64,000 bases of DNA from CAVQRC01 sp963715045 (lineage in GTDB: Bacteria; Planctomycetota; Planctomycetia; Pirellulales; Lacipirellulaceae): NCBI GenBank assembly GCA_963715045.1, contig CAVQRC010000014.1, positions 1-64,000 of the forward strand. Reading direction: 5' to 3'. The position numbers were made by a program, and so were the translations under genes. Positions 34,903-42,868 of the stretch are shown here, piece after piece. The first letter of the stretch is position 1. Every line of letters begins with the position of its first letter. Under the pieces are notes generated by a model, which was not told the DNA's origin, searched no databases, and saw only the letters and a program-made list of their open reading frames with translations.

Positions 34903-36051
34903 GTGAAGATCGAGCGGATTGATCTGTTCCCGATGCGGTATCCGTTGACAGGGTACTTCAAGTTTTTCACGGGACCACGAAGGTTCGTCGGGACGAGCCC
35001 GCGATCGTCATCAAGATCACTGCGGACGATGGCACCGTCGGTTGGGGACAGAGTATCCCGATCGCCAGGTGGAGTTACGAAACGCTCGAAACCGCTACCG
35101 TTGCCCTCCGCGAATACTATATTCCCGCACTCATCGGCCGCGATCCGACCGACATCGACGGTGCCCTCGCGGCGATGGATCAGGCCGTCGCGCCCGGTTT
35201 CAGCACCGGCAATGCCGATCACCCGCGCGGGCCTCGATCTGGCCCTCCACGACTTGACCGGCAAGCTCCGCCAGCAGTCCCTGGCGGAAATGTGGGGCCG
35301 CCAGCCAGGTGGGCCGATCACGCTCAGTTGGACCGTCAATGTCCAGTCGCTCCACGACGTCGACGCGGTGATGGAGGCAGGTCGCCACCGCGGCTATCGC
35401 AACTTCAATATCAAGGTGGCCCCTGATATCGACTTCGACGTCGAGTTGGCCCGCCGCGTGCGGCGGCAATGCGCCGGATGGCTTCCTGTGGGCCGATGCA
35501 AACGGCGGCTACGATGCCTGCCTCGGCGCTGCAAAGCCGCGCCGCGGTTGGCGGATGCCGGCGTCGACGTCCTCGAGGCGCCGCTGCGTCCGAATCAGAT
35601 CAGCGGATACCAGGCGCTGAAGAAGCAGGCGGCGCTGCCGATCGTGATGGACGAAGGCGTGATCAGCCCCATCGGATCTCGACGAGTTCCGCCAGGCGGG
35701 CATGATGGACGGCGTGGCCATGAAACCGGCTCGTTGCGGCGGACTTCGATCGAATCAACGGCAGATCGAATTGTGTCGAGAAGCACGATTTGATGTGGCT
35801 TGGCAAGCGGATTGACCGATCCCGATATTTCACTGGCGGCTACCATTGCCCTCTACGGTGCCTACGGTCTGTCGCAGCCGGCTGCACTTAACGGCCCGCA
35901 GTTTCTCACCGCCGACGTGCTCGCCGAGCCGCTGCGGATTGAGCGGGATCAGGCCTACGTTCCGACGGGGCCCGGATTGGGCGTCGAGGTCGACGAGCAA
36001 AAAGTGATCGACTTGATGCAACGTAGTGATGGCGACAGGCTGCTGAGGTAG
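34903..36051 (+). pseudogene. Enolase-superfamily sugar-acid dehydratase (mandelate racemase-like), frameshifted
   Basis: Beginning with GTG 34903 (KIERIDLFPMRYPLTGYFK), the protein can be followed through five or more frames: VGWGQSIPIARWSYETLETA, ITRAGLDLALHDLTGKLRQQ, GYRNFNIKVAPDIDFD, FLWADANGGYD, VDVLEAPLRPNQISGYQALK, LPIVMDEGVISP, VAMKPARCGGL, and ISLAATIALYGAYGLSQPAA. The Lys of the KVxPD strand, the Asp of WADANGG, the Glu of LEAPL and the Glu/Asp of DEG are the expected base and Mg2+ ligands of the mandelate racemase/muconate lactonising group. Likely role: dehydration of an aldonic acid. Either decayed or corrupted by sequencing. Confidence 0.8.
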
Positions 36052-36060
36052 GACGACGTC

Positions 36061-37932
36061 CTATCTGGAAATCAGCATCCGTTGACGGTGCTCCGGCGTC
36101 AGCCCAGCCTGCAATTCGTCAAGTCGCGGCGGCTGCCAGTTGTCGGCATTCGGCGTCTTGTTCGCCTGATACGTCATGCTCTGTTCGTCGGTGGCGTTGT
36201 AGCGGAAGGGTGGTGTCCCGTCTGAGGTGACGAGCACGTTGTTGCGAATCGTATTGCCCTTTGCTTTATGAAATCGGATCGGGCTGCGGGCGATGTTGTA
36301 GATCGTGTTCTGTTCGATCAGAATCTCTGAGCTGCCCTCATCGATAAAGAGTCCGTTACTTTCCGCGCGACCCGCATTCAGCTGGACATCGTGGATTACG
36401 TTGCCGCGGAGCACGGTCCCCGGCTGCCGCCCCAGCGTGTAGATGCCGCCACCATCGGAAAGCATCTGCATGACATGATGGATGTGGTTGTACTCGATCG
36501 TGTTTCGCCGGCAGGGAGTCGGCGAAGTGTTCCACATCCAACCGACCGAGACGCCCGTGTACGGCAAGTCGTGGATCTCGTTGTGAGCCACGGTTGTGTG
36601 GTCGGTGATTCCCAGCCAGATGCCGACGCAGCCGTGAAACCGCGTACCGCAGTCGTGGATGTGGTTGTTCGAGAGGAAGTTGTTTCTGGCGAGCAGCTTT
36701 TCGGACGTCGACGGCTCGCCGATCATGATGCCGTTGCCGCCAGCGTCGCAGATCTCGTTGCCAACCAGCCGGTTGTGTTCGCAACGGCCCTCCAGGCTGA
36801 TCGCCGTTCCGCCAACGCACGAGACGCGGCAATTCGCGATCTGGCAACCCGTGGCGTCTTCAAGCACGATGGCCGCCGGCAGGCGACTTCGTGGCGGTGA
36901 ATCACCGTGACCGGACCGAGTGCGATGAAACCCGGCCTGGCTGCCGGCGTACCCGGAGGGAAACGCAGGGGCGGCGGCGTGGGAGAACTCGAGGCCGACA
37001 AATCGCAGGTTGCGGATGGGCCGCTCCCCAGTGGCGTCACCTCGGATGGTGAGCAGCCGATGCAATCTGGGTGCAACAACTTCGACTTGATCGATGTCCT
37101 CCGAGGGATATGGCAGATACGACAGCACGCCACGGTCGCGATCGAGAACCCACTCGCCGGGGCAGTCCAGGGCCTCCGACGCATGCTCAATGTAATACCG
37201 CGGATGGGGCTCGAAGCCCGTGATCCGGAAGAAGGGATGTCCCACGACGCCGATCGGGTCACGGAGCGAAATCGTGTTCGTCAGGGTGTCGATCCCTGCG
37301 ACGCCCACGCGTGAGACCGACCAATCGTGCAGAAACACGAGGCGAACGTCGCGCAGATTTGCGAACGGTCGCACATCGCCTTGATGAAACCGGAAACTCG
37401 TGTGATCGTCCGGTCCCGCGGCATCCACGCGAAAGAAGCCCGAGTTCGGATGACGCGCCGGCGTCCGGCGGTGGCCGTTCACGAAGAGCTGTCGGAAGAA
37501 CCATGTTCCGGCACTCACTTCCGGCAACTCGACCTCCCATTTCCCACTCTCGGCCACGTGCCAGCCGCGGATTTCACGCCCTCCGCTGAAGATTGGAACC
37601 TCACCAGGGTACGCCGCATACGTGATGGTGGTATGCTCGCCGCCAGAATCCTCCGGCTCGAAACACACCGTGTCCTGCAGCGGGTAGTTCCCGCCGCGAA
37701 TCCAGACGGTAATATCCTTCTGCCGCCTGGGTTGGTTCAAGCTGCGTACCGCATCGCGGGCCCCGGTAAGGGATGCCAACGGCTGATCCTTGGTGCCCGG
37801 ATTGTCGTCGCGGCCGTCGGTGGCAACGTAAATCACGTCGTCCGCATGACGGACTCGCGCTTCCGCACCGACTGCAGCGATCGACGCCGACACCACCGCG
37901 GCGGCGAGAGCCCACGTCAAGCCGATTCTCAC
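36061..37932 (-). CDS. Secreted right-handed parallel beta-helix protein
   Basis: An intact 623-residue protein with signal peptide (RIGLTWALAAAVVSASIAAV). After IYVATDGRDDNPGTKDQPLA, a standard start of beta-helix proteins, it has two-layer repeats with Asn and Cys ladders (CQIANCRVSCVGGTAISLEG, HNRLVGNEICDAGGNGIMIG, NNHIHDCGTRFHG, EYNHIHHVMQMLSDGGGIYT). The fold suits a polysaccharide lyase, epimerase or glycosidase acting on acidic polymers, though catalytic residues are not identifiable. It is convergent with the dehydratase gene and divergent from the isomerase gene in the same sugar locus. Confidence 0.85.
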   Translation of the reverse strand: MRIGLTWALAAAVVSASIAAVGAEARVRHADDVIYVATDGRDDNPGTKDQPLASLTGARDAVRSLNQPRRQKDITVWIRGGNYPLQDTVCFEPEDSGGEHTTITYAAYPGEVPIFSGGREIRGWHVAESGKWEVELPEVSAGTWFFRQLFVNGHRRTPARHPNSGFFRVDAAGPDDHTSFRFHQGDVRPFANLRDVRLVFLHDWSVSRVGVAGIDTLTNTISLRDPIGVVGHPFFRITGFEPHPRYYIEHASEALDCPGEWVLDRDRGVLSYLPYPSEDIDQVEVVAPRLHRLLTIRGDATGERPIRNLRFVGLEFSHAAAPAFPSGYAGSQAGFHRTRSGHGDSPPRSRLPAAIVLEDATGCQIANCRVSCVGGTAISLEGRCEHNRLVGNEICDAGGNGIMIGEPSTSEKLLARNNFLSNNHIHDCGTRFHGCVGIWLGITDHTTVAHNEIHDLPYTGVSVGWMWNTSPTPCRRNTIEYNHIHHVMQMLSDGGGIYTLGRQPGTVLRGNVIHDVQLNAGRAESNGLFIDEGSSEILIEQNTIYNIARSPIRFHKAKGNTIRNNVLVTSDGTPPFRYNATDEQSMTYQANKTPNADNWQPPRLDELQAGLTPEHRQRMLISR

Positions 37933-38184
37933 TTTCAGCTCCTGTCTCGGACAACACAGTTTCAGGCATGTTCTGCGGGCATGAGGTTACCAAGCCGGGT
38001 GCCCCGAGTCGTCCGGAGTGCTTCAGTGAAGAGATTCGAACACGGATGTGGGTTCACGGCGTTCTCGGACGGGTTTCAAATGCCTTCACTGATAGATTTC
38101 GAACGACAACGTCATCAAGTCATGCTACACGTATAGCCTTCGGGGATGCCGCGCACCTGGGGTGGAGACTTGCCGCCGTTGCAC

Positions 38185-39126
38185 ATGCATTGGAAGAAGC
38201 CCGTGTGCCGTTCAGAGAGCCAGTTGTCGAAAACAATTCCTCGGCGGGAATTCATGACCGCCGTCGCAGCAGGGGTCCTGTCGCATGCGGCCGCCCAACC
38301 TGCACGGGCGGTCCAGAGAACGGTGATTGACCGGCCACAGCCGTGGAAGCTTCGCCTGTCCGCGTCTTCGATCAACTTCGCGCAGCTACCGATCGAGCAA
38401 GCCTGCCAGCGGATTGCCGACCTTGGTTTTGAAGCGATCGACATCTGGTCAGCGCATGAAGGTTGCCCGCACCTCGACGACATCCTCCATCGTCTCGGTG
38501 CTGACGGCTTGAGGAGCGTGTTGGCGGAGCGAAAGCTCGCGCTGTGCTCGTTTTCGGTGTATGCAGGCGGCTATCCACCGTACGCCGAGTTGCTGGGGCA
38601 GGTCGGCGGTGGAGTCGCTGTGCGGGGAAGCACCGGGCCATGCCCGCCCAAGGAGCTTGTCCCACGGATGCGGGACTTCCTGACGGGCTTGAACACAGAG
38701 CTGGAGCTTGCCGAGGAGTACAACTCACGCATTGCCATCGAGAATCATGGAAACGCATTGCTGGATTCATTGGACTCCTTCAAGGCGTTCGTGGACATGA
38801 ATCAGTCTCCGCGTCTAGGCGTCGCGGTGGCTCCCTATCACCTCCAGGCTCTTCGTGTTCCCGTCGAGAAGGTGATTGAAATCTGCGGGCAGCAGCTGTT
38901 GTTCTTCTATGCCTGGCAGCGGGCCGACGGGATCGGGCAACTTCCCGGTCACGGCCCCACGGACTTTTCTCCATGGATTGCCGCGCTGGCAGACGCGGGG
39001 TATGGCGGGTATGTCAATCCGTTCATGCACGGCGACGTCAGACCGCAGGCGATGTCCCAGGCACTCGCCAGGTCGAGCGCGTATCTCGAGCGTTGTGAGC
39101 AGCTTCGAAAGGACACCGGATCATGA
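38185..39126 (+). CDS. Tat-exported xylose-isomerase-like TIM-barrel protein
   Basis: The open frame starts at 38146; 38185 (MHWKKPVCRSES) is an equally good start. The Tat signal is SKTIPRREFMTAVAAGVLSH. The body of about 280 residues shows LGFEAIDIWSAHEGCPHLDD, a catalytic Glu in SRIAIENHGNALLDSLDSF, and GYGGYVNPFMHG, typical of AP-endonuclease-2/xylose-isomerase-like barrels that epimerise or isomerise sugars using a divalent metal. The stop overlaps the ATG of the next oxidoreductase by four bases, so the two are co-translated and probably act on one substrate outside the cytoplasm. Confidence 0.8.
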   Translation: MHWKKPVCRSESQLSKTIPRREFMTAVAAGVLSHAAAQPARAVQRTVIDRPQPWKLRLSASSINFAQLPIEQACQRIADLGFEAIDIWSAHEGCPHLDDILHRLGADGLRSVLAERKLALCSFSVYAGGYPPYAELLGQVGGGVAVRGSTGPCPPKELVPRMRDFLTGLNTELELAEEYNSRIAIENHGNALLDSLDSFKAFVDMNQSPRLGVAVAPYHLQALRVPVEKVIEICGQQLLFFYAWQRADGIGQLPGHGPTDFSPWIAALADAGYGGYVNPFMHGDVRPQAMSQALARSSAYLERCEQLRKDTGS

Positions 39127-40451
39127 ACCGACGGCACGAGGTTCGTCGACGGCAGTTCCTGAAGGCTGCGGGAGCCGCCCTCGCCGTTCCTTACTTCGTC
39201 CCCTCCCGTGTCCTGGCGTCTCCCGGCAAGCCAGGAGCCAACGACAGATTGACTGTGGCGCACATCGGAGTCGGCGGGATGGGGAGTGGCCACTTGGAGC
39301 GGATGACCCGACTTCGCGCCGAGGGCAAGGTCAATATCGCCGCGGTGTGCGACGTCGACGAGAACCGACTGGCGAGTGCCGTCAAGCTGGCAGGGGCCGG
39401 TGTGCAGCCCTATCGCGACTATCGGTACATCTGTCTCCGCGACGACATCGACGCGGTCGTCATCGCCACGCCCGATCATTGGCACGCCGTTCAGACGGTT
39501 CATGCATGTGAGACCGGCAAGCACGTGTATGTCGAGAAGCCGGCCTCGGTCACGGTGCGTGAAGGTCGCGCGATGGTGACGGCCGCCCGCAGTCATCGTC
39601 GGGCAGTGCAAGTCGGTGCTCAAGGAAGAACGGGCTGGGGCGCCTATTACACTTGCCGAGCGATCCGCAACGGTATCGTAGGCAAGGTCAGAAAAGTCAC
39701 GTGCTGGCACTACGAGAATCCGGTCGGAGGGCTTAAGGCGGACTCGCCGCCGCCAGCGGAACTGGATTGGGATCTGTGGCTGGGGCCGCTGCGATGGCGA
39801 CCGTACAACCGGGCCTATCATCCCGCGAATTTCCGCTGGTTTCTCGAATCGGGCGGCGGCCAGATTCGCGATCGTGGCGCTCATCAGTTCAGCACGATCC
39901 TGTGGTGTATGAACGCCGACGGGCCACGATCGTTCACGGTCGAAGCGACGGGTTTGCCTCCGGATAAGGGCCTCTACGATTGCCCGGTCACGATGAATGT
40001 CGTCTTTCAATTCAAGGATCCCGCATGGACGCTGACTTGGGGGCAGCCGGGCGAAAAATTGGGAAAGCTGGAATTCGGCAACGTCTTCTGGGGCGAGAAC
40101 AACGAGCGTTTGATTCTCGAATGGGAAGGTGCTTACAAGCCGGCGGAGCCCGAGGCGGTGAATTTTCAGATTCCACCGGGTGGCTACGAGCCGTACCGCA
40201 TCAACGAATACCCGGACGACTTCAACATGAACCACATGGCAGATTGGTTCCAGGCGATCAAAGACGCAGACTATCTGCCCGCTGTCGATATCGAGATTGG
40301 CCACCGCACGGCGACGTTGTGTAACCTGGCCAATCTTTCGTACATGCTCGGTCGCAAACTCGAGTGGGACGCCATCAGCGAAACGATCGTCGGAGACTCG
40401 TACGCCAACCGACTGCTCGATCGCCCCCAACGGCATCCCTACCACCTTTAG
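39123..40451 (+). CDS. Tat-exported Gfo/Idh/MocA-family oxidoreductase (2)
   Basis: 442 residues. Tat signal VRRRQFLKAAGAALAVPYFV, Rossmann motif VAHIGVGGMGSGHLERM, signature VYVEKPASVTVREGR, and TPDHWHAVQTVHACE. The C-terminal domain carries DFNMNHMADWFQAIK. It is translationally coupled to the upstream isomerase-like gene. Together they form an export-targeted oxidation/isomerisation pair like those repeated in planctomycete carbohydrate loci. The stop codon lies in a 52-bp dispersed repeat. Confidence 0.88.
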   Translation: MNRRHEVRRRQFLKAAGAALAVPYFVPSRVLASPGKPGANDRLTVAHIGVGGMGSGHLERMTRLRAEGKVNIAAVCDVDENRLASAVKLAGAGVQPYRDYRYICLRDDIDAVVIATPDHWHAVQTVHACETGKHVYVEKPASVTVREGRAMVTAARSHRRAVQVGAQGRTGWGAYYTCRAIRNGIVGKVRKVTCWHYENPVGGLKADSPPPAELDWDLWLGPLRWRPYNRAYHPANFRWFLESGGGQIRDRGAHQFSTILWCMNADGPRSFTVEATGLPPDKGLYDCPVTMNVVFQFKDPAWTLTWGQPGEKLGKLEFGNVFWGENNERLILEWEGAYKPAEPEAVNFQIPPGGYEPYRINEYPDDFNMNHMADWFQAIKDADYLPAVDIEIGHRTATLCNLANLSYMLGRKLEWDAISETIVGDSYANRLLDRPQRHPYHL

Positions 40452-40499
40452 AGCCGATGCGAAAACTGGCTTCAGCAACCGGATTTGCCGGCCGTGGAA
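40446..40499. repeat. Dispersed 52-bp repeat, copy 2 (partner at 12613-12664)
   Basis: It starts at the end of the oxidoreductase gene (its TAG is 40449-40451) and shares AGCCGATxCxAAAACTGG and TTCAGCAACCGGATTT-type sequence with the copy in the integrase relic. The right half has self-complementary CCGG-rich ends and may fold. Confidence 0.5.
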
Positions 40500-40578
40500 A
40501 CCGGCCAGCGAGGTTTTGGATGGGTTCTCCGCCGCCGCTGGAAGCGGCGGCGGTCGATGCCACGGAGAACACTTGAAC

Positions 40579-41085
40579 ATGTCAATTCAAAGTAATGTGC
40601 AAGCGTTGCTGGCCGGGATGTGCCGTGACGATGCCGCGGCTGCGGCGGCTGACAAACGCGAGCTCTTGAGGGCAGTCCGCCGCGCCGGCCGGCCTGGCGG
40701 GCAGGACGACAGATCGCAGATCCTCGCCGAACTGAACCAGGCACTCATCCAGGACTACCCACTGACGGTCCGTCGTGAGATTCTGTGGATGTTGTCGGAG
40801 ATCGGCGGCGATGAATCGGTTGGCCGCATCGCGGAATCGCTGCGTCATCAGGAGTTGCGCGACGACGCGAGAATGGCGCTGGAGCGAATTCCCGGCAGCA
40901 AGTCGCTGGCGGCGCTCGAGGCTGAACTGGCAGCTGCCACGGACGACTTCAAAGCGAACATCGCCCAGTCCCTGCGGCGCCGCGGCGTGAAGGTTGCAGC
41001 CCCTCCATGCCCGAAGCTGGTGCCCACCAGGGAGACCGCCGTCAAATCGCTCATGATCTTCATCGTGGCGTTGGCGGCAGGGTGA
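40579..41085 (+). CDS. HEAT-repeat-like soluble protein
   Basis: 168 residues from ATG 40579; a longer open frame begins in non-coding sequence. The middle shows repeated helical pairs (VRREILWMLSEIGGDESVGR, ALERIPGSKSLAALEAELAA) like HEAT or PBS-lyase-type repeats, which mediate protein contacts. There is no signal peptide. The tail (KSLMIFIVALAAG) is odd and hydrophobic and may reflect a late frameshift or simply a hydrophobic end. It sits between the oxidoreductase and a glycosidase-like gene; a scaffold or regulator role is a guess. Confidence 0.6.
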   Translation: MSIQSNVQALLAGMCRDDAAAAAADKRELLRAVRRAGRPGGQDDRSQILAELNQALIQDYPLTVRREILWMLSEIGGDESVGRIAESLRHQELRDDARMALERIPGSKSLAALEAELAAATDDFKANIAQSLRRRGVKVAAPPCPKLVPTRETAVKSLMIFIVALAAG

Positions 41086-41129
41086 CCCGGTCGCAGCCCC
41101 GCGACGAGTTGATTCGAGAGCGTGACCCC

Positions 41130-42802
41130 ATGTCGACGAAAGCCAGATCCGCAGGGACAAGGAGATCGATGACCAACCATTCTCTCGCGTCCCGCATCGT
41201 GTGCCTGGTGATCCTCGGGAGCATTCTGGCGTCCAGCGGGCCCGCCACCTCCGAGGACACGGTCGTCGACGCGGATGCCGCGTTTGCTCTGGCCGCACGG
41301 CACGGCAGGCAGGCCAACGAACAATTCGTACGGTGCCGTCGGTTCGTCGCGGGTTGGTTGAACCATGCCGACCCGCGTACCGGGCTGATTCCCCGCAATC
41401 TCACCCGCGATCGCGACGTCTGGAATGCCCAGGACGCGGCGGCCGACAACTATCCATACATGGTGCTTACCGCGGCAGTGACCGATCGACCGCTGTTTTG
41501 CGGCCGGATGTTGGACATGCTGCATACCGAGACCCGCTGACCAGCCGCATCGACCGGCTTCCCGATACCTGGTCGTTTTCAAAGCAGGCGTTCCAGGCTG
41601 AGACCCCCGACCTGACTGCGATCATCTTCGGCAGTTCGGAATACGTCAAAGACGGTCTGTTGCCGCTGACGGAATGGCTCGGCCCCAGTCCCTGGAGCGA
41701 GCGGATGTTGGGGATCGTTGACGACATCTGGAAGCATGCCCCGGTGGAAACTCCGTACGGCAGAATTCCGTCCTCGAACGTCGAAGTCAACGGCGAGATG
41801 CTCCAGTCCCTGTCGCGGATTTACTGGATGACCGGGGATGAAAAGTACCTTCGGTGGGCCCTCCGATTGGGGGACTACTACCTTCTGGGCGACCACCATC
41901 CGACGCGAAACCTCGAGACGCTGCGCCTGCGCGATCATGGTTGTGAGATCACCTCGGGGCTGGCCGAGCTGTACGTGACGACGCACTTCGCGATGCCGGA
42001 AAAGCAAGCCGCGTACCGCGAACCGATTCACGCCATGTTCGACCGTATTCTCGCCGCCGGCCGTGACGAACGGGGAATGCTGTACAACAGCTTCGAGCCT
42101 CAATCAGGGAAACATGATCCGCAGATCTGTGATACGTGGGGCTACAACTACAACGGCATCTACAGCGTGTATCTGATCGACGGCACTGCGGCTTACCGTC
42201 AGTCGGTGCGGACTGTGCTGAGCAACCTGTACGAGCACTTGACTACGCATGATTGGGGATCGGCCGATGAGTTCGCGGACTCGATCGAAGGAGCCCTGAA
42301 TCTCTACAACCGCGAGGCCGTGCCTTCTGCGGCCGACTGGATCGACTCGGAAATCGCCGACATGTGGCGCAAACAGCGGCCCGATGGGGTGATCGAAGGC
42401 TGGCACGGGGACGGAAACTCGGCCCGCACCGCCATCATGGTTGCGTTGTGGAAGACTCAGGGATTGACCGTCCAGCCATGGCGGAGCGACGTCAAGTTCG
42501 GCGCCTTTCGCCAGGGCGACACGCTCTACGTGAGCCTCGTTGCCACGGATGCGTTCCAGGGCAGACTGTTGTTCGATCAGCAGCGGCACAAAGTGTACCT
42601 GCATCTTCCCCTGGACTATCCGCGGATCAACCAGTTCCCGGAGTGGTTCACGACCGCCGCGGCTCAACAGTATCGTGTCCAGCGAGTCGACGACCAGTCG
42701 GCCGCCACGTTTACCGGAAAGCAGCTGCAGCAGGGGATGGCCGTTGACTTGCAGCCGGGCGTGGAATTGCGTCTGGTCGTCTCTCAGCAGAGGATTGAAT
42801 GA
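41130..42802 (+). CDS. Secreted alpha/alpha-barrel glycosidase-like protein, frameshifted
   Basis: The first frame starts at 41130 or 41169 (TNHSLASRIVCLVILGSILA, signal peptide) and gives AADNYPYMVLTAAVTDRPLF, stopping at 41540. The rest follows one base over from about 41535: GRIPSSNVEVNGEMLQSLSR, RLGDYYLLGDHHPTRNLETL, CDTWGYNYNGIYSVYLIDG, and DSIEGALNLYNREAVPSAA. A single missing base joins them into about 556 residues. The repeated helix pairs resemble six-hairpin glycosidases, such as unsaturated-uronidase-like or GH127-like families, with a C-terminal beta domain. The exact family is unknown. It probably acts on sugar polymers in the same locus. Confidence 0.65.
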
Positions 42803-42868
42803 GCGATCGATCGCAAGGCCCCTCACGTGCCGGCAACTGTGCCGCCGTGTCCCACCCGAATCGCCGGA

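Noticed and set aside
38949..40580. A 543-residue minus-strand open frame
   Set aside because: Exactly antisense to the Tat-exported oxidoreductase at 39123-40451, with no recognisable motif.
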